Part shown: in pieces, positions 1 to 64,000 of the stretch | Layout of the letters: each line of letters opens with the position of its first letter | How positions within the stretch are numbered: the first letter of the stretch is position 1 | Assembly: GCA_935421135.1 (NCBI GenBank) | Contig: OW285196.1 | Location: forward strand, 1,550,001 to 1,614,000 | Source: Bugulina stolonifera | Taxonomy: Eukaryota; Bryozoa; Gymnolaemata; Cheilostomatida; Bugulidae | Direction of reading: 5' to 3' | DNA length: 64,000 bases | Translations under genes and position numbers: made by a program | Notes under the pieces: model-generated | Databases searched by the model: none | Told to the model about the DNA's origin: nothing | What the model saw: the letters and a program-made list of their open reading frames with translations, nothing else

Positions 1-1081
1 TACAACATACAGGCCAGAGTACAAAGGGAGAGGGAGGCATAACCAGTTGACTAAGTAGGAGGGGTTTGGGGCTAGAGAGAGTGAGCAGGTTCAACCCGAC
101 ACACTGTCGACACACAATGAGGTGTTGGGCTGACTAGGAAAGAGTCCCGTGGATCAGATGTACCGTCGTCTCCTATAGCTAGATAAACTAGCAGGAGGTG
201 AACCTACAGCTGTTGGGAGGGGTTGGACTGCTGGGTCCTAGTACTAGTCATGGGACTGTATCGGGAATGACCCAAGGCCAGGGAGGAGTGCCTCATACCC
301 TAGTGTTAGCAGTTAACAGTAAAATATTGTATAAGTTATGAGTAGTAATATAACTTTATTAAACAGCCCCCTACAGACAACTGAAGGAAGAATGCGAAAT
401 CGTGCTACTTGTATATGGAAGTTAGTTCTGATCTTGGGTCAAAAGGTCAACCAGGTTGGCCTTGGACCAAAAGAGGTCCGAGTTACAGTCAGTACAAAAG
501 GACCCGGATTACAATAAGAAGGCATAATTATATAATATGGAACATACATGTAAATACAATCACAAAGACATTGTCGAAGTAGTAGAGTAAAAAGGCATAC
601 AATGTACATCAATGTCAATGCAACATACATGTATAATAAACCACTCAATACGCTGAATAATGTTAATGGTAATGTGGAATGCTCTGTACAGACTACAGTA
701 TTAGAGAATATACATTGGGTGTATTATTTTAGTTTGAACGTTGATGTGTTGTTGGAATCTACAGTTAGACCTGCTTGCAGTGCAGTAGAGCCTTGCATCT
801 ACATAAGATATGTACGATGTAAATACAGTTGACTAGGCAGTGAGGTGAAGGAGTGGACATATTTAGATAGCTTGAGATTTTTATTTGTGGTTGATATTTG
901 GAGCTAGAGCAGTCAAGTAATAGAATAAAGAGAAAACAACTTCTGATTCAATTGCGATGAAAAACAAAGGCTATTTGAAATTTCTCTGCTCCTTCACCTC
1001 ACTCAGGTAGTGATAGTCAAAGAGTAAATGCAGTTTAGATGTAATTTTTAAGTACTTTGTAACTCCCTGAATTGTATTCTA
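1..1081. other. Upstream segment with no recognised exon
   Basis: Short open frames only, none resembling RNF213. An earlier exon could lie here or before the window. It holds the short inverted-repeat pair at 838-1004. Confidence 0.4.
838..1004. repeat. Candidate short inverted-repeat element
   Basis: CAGTGAGGTGAAGGAG at 838-853 is repeated inverted at 989-1004 with one mismatch at the outer end. This fits a 167-bp MITE, but I see no clear target-site duplication, so the class is open. Confidence 0.4.
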
Positions 1082-63852
<62,771 letters not shown>

Positions 63853-63924
63853 TTAGCACAGCTTAGACATTCAAAATAGTAACAATTTAATACAGCGTCC
63901 ATTTTTACTAACATTCGTGCTTGC

Positions 63925-64000
63925 CCCCAAGTTCTCTGTGTGTTCTGCCCTCGAGCAGGTCCCTTATCCTGCTCCTCTTCGAAATTCTTCATTCTTTTTA
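63925..64000 (-). mobile_element. LINE 3' end, second copy (cut by window edge)
   Basis: GTGTGTTCTGCCCT(C/A)G and the sequence to the edge match the 3' part of the LINE remnant at 18780; minus strand. Confidence 0.72.

Overview
This is eukaryotic, animal-type genomic DNA. Almost the whole window is one giant plus-strand gene split into many short exons: an RNF213-like (mysterin) gene, encoding an AAA+ ATPase / E3 ubiquitin ligase. I could place 67 coding exons from 1082 to 63852, about 11.6 kb of coding sequence or roughly 3,870 codons. Reading phase is kept across every junction except exon 33 to 34. Residue numbers below count from the first exon I can see, because the true N-terminus may lie upstream. 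The source is most likely a marine invertebrate; a sponge or lophotrochozoan is possible, but the sequence alone does not settle this.

Protein layout: a long helical N-terminal arm (exons 1-24), a first Walker A motif (GVGKS, exon 26, AAA2-like), AAA3 (GETGCGKT in exon 36 and LDEANT in exon 38) and AAA4 (GKPGSSKS in exon 44 and LDEVGLAED in exon 45). An E3-core region follows. It contains a Cys/His-rich RING-like module (exon 52) that I do not remember from human RNF213. A compact RING finger in exon 67 is followed closely by a stop, so the long C-terminal domain of vertebrate RNF213 is either missing or lies beyond this window.

The introns are filled with minisatellites (units of about 11-44 bp, arrays up to about 2.2 kb). 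Many begin at, or contain copies of, the neighbouring splice site.

The introns also hold many mobile elements. One LTR-retrotransposon family has a young full-length, pol-less element (57555-62687, minus strand) and three solo LTRs with 4-bp target duplications. A second LTR family has two copies. There is an orphan Gag with a probable LTR (47252-48947), two hAT-like MITEs with perfect 8-bp duplications, a TTAA-flanked inverted-repeat element, two pogo/Tigger-like TA-flanked MITEs, several tRNA-derived SINEs, and two copies of a LINE 3' end. The full-length element encodes Gag and a zinc-finger ORF in the same frame, separated by one TAG.

I saw no independent host gene besides the RNF213-like one, and no functional RNA gene.
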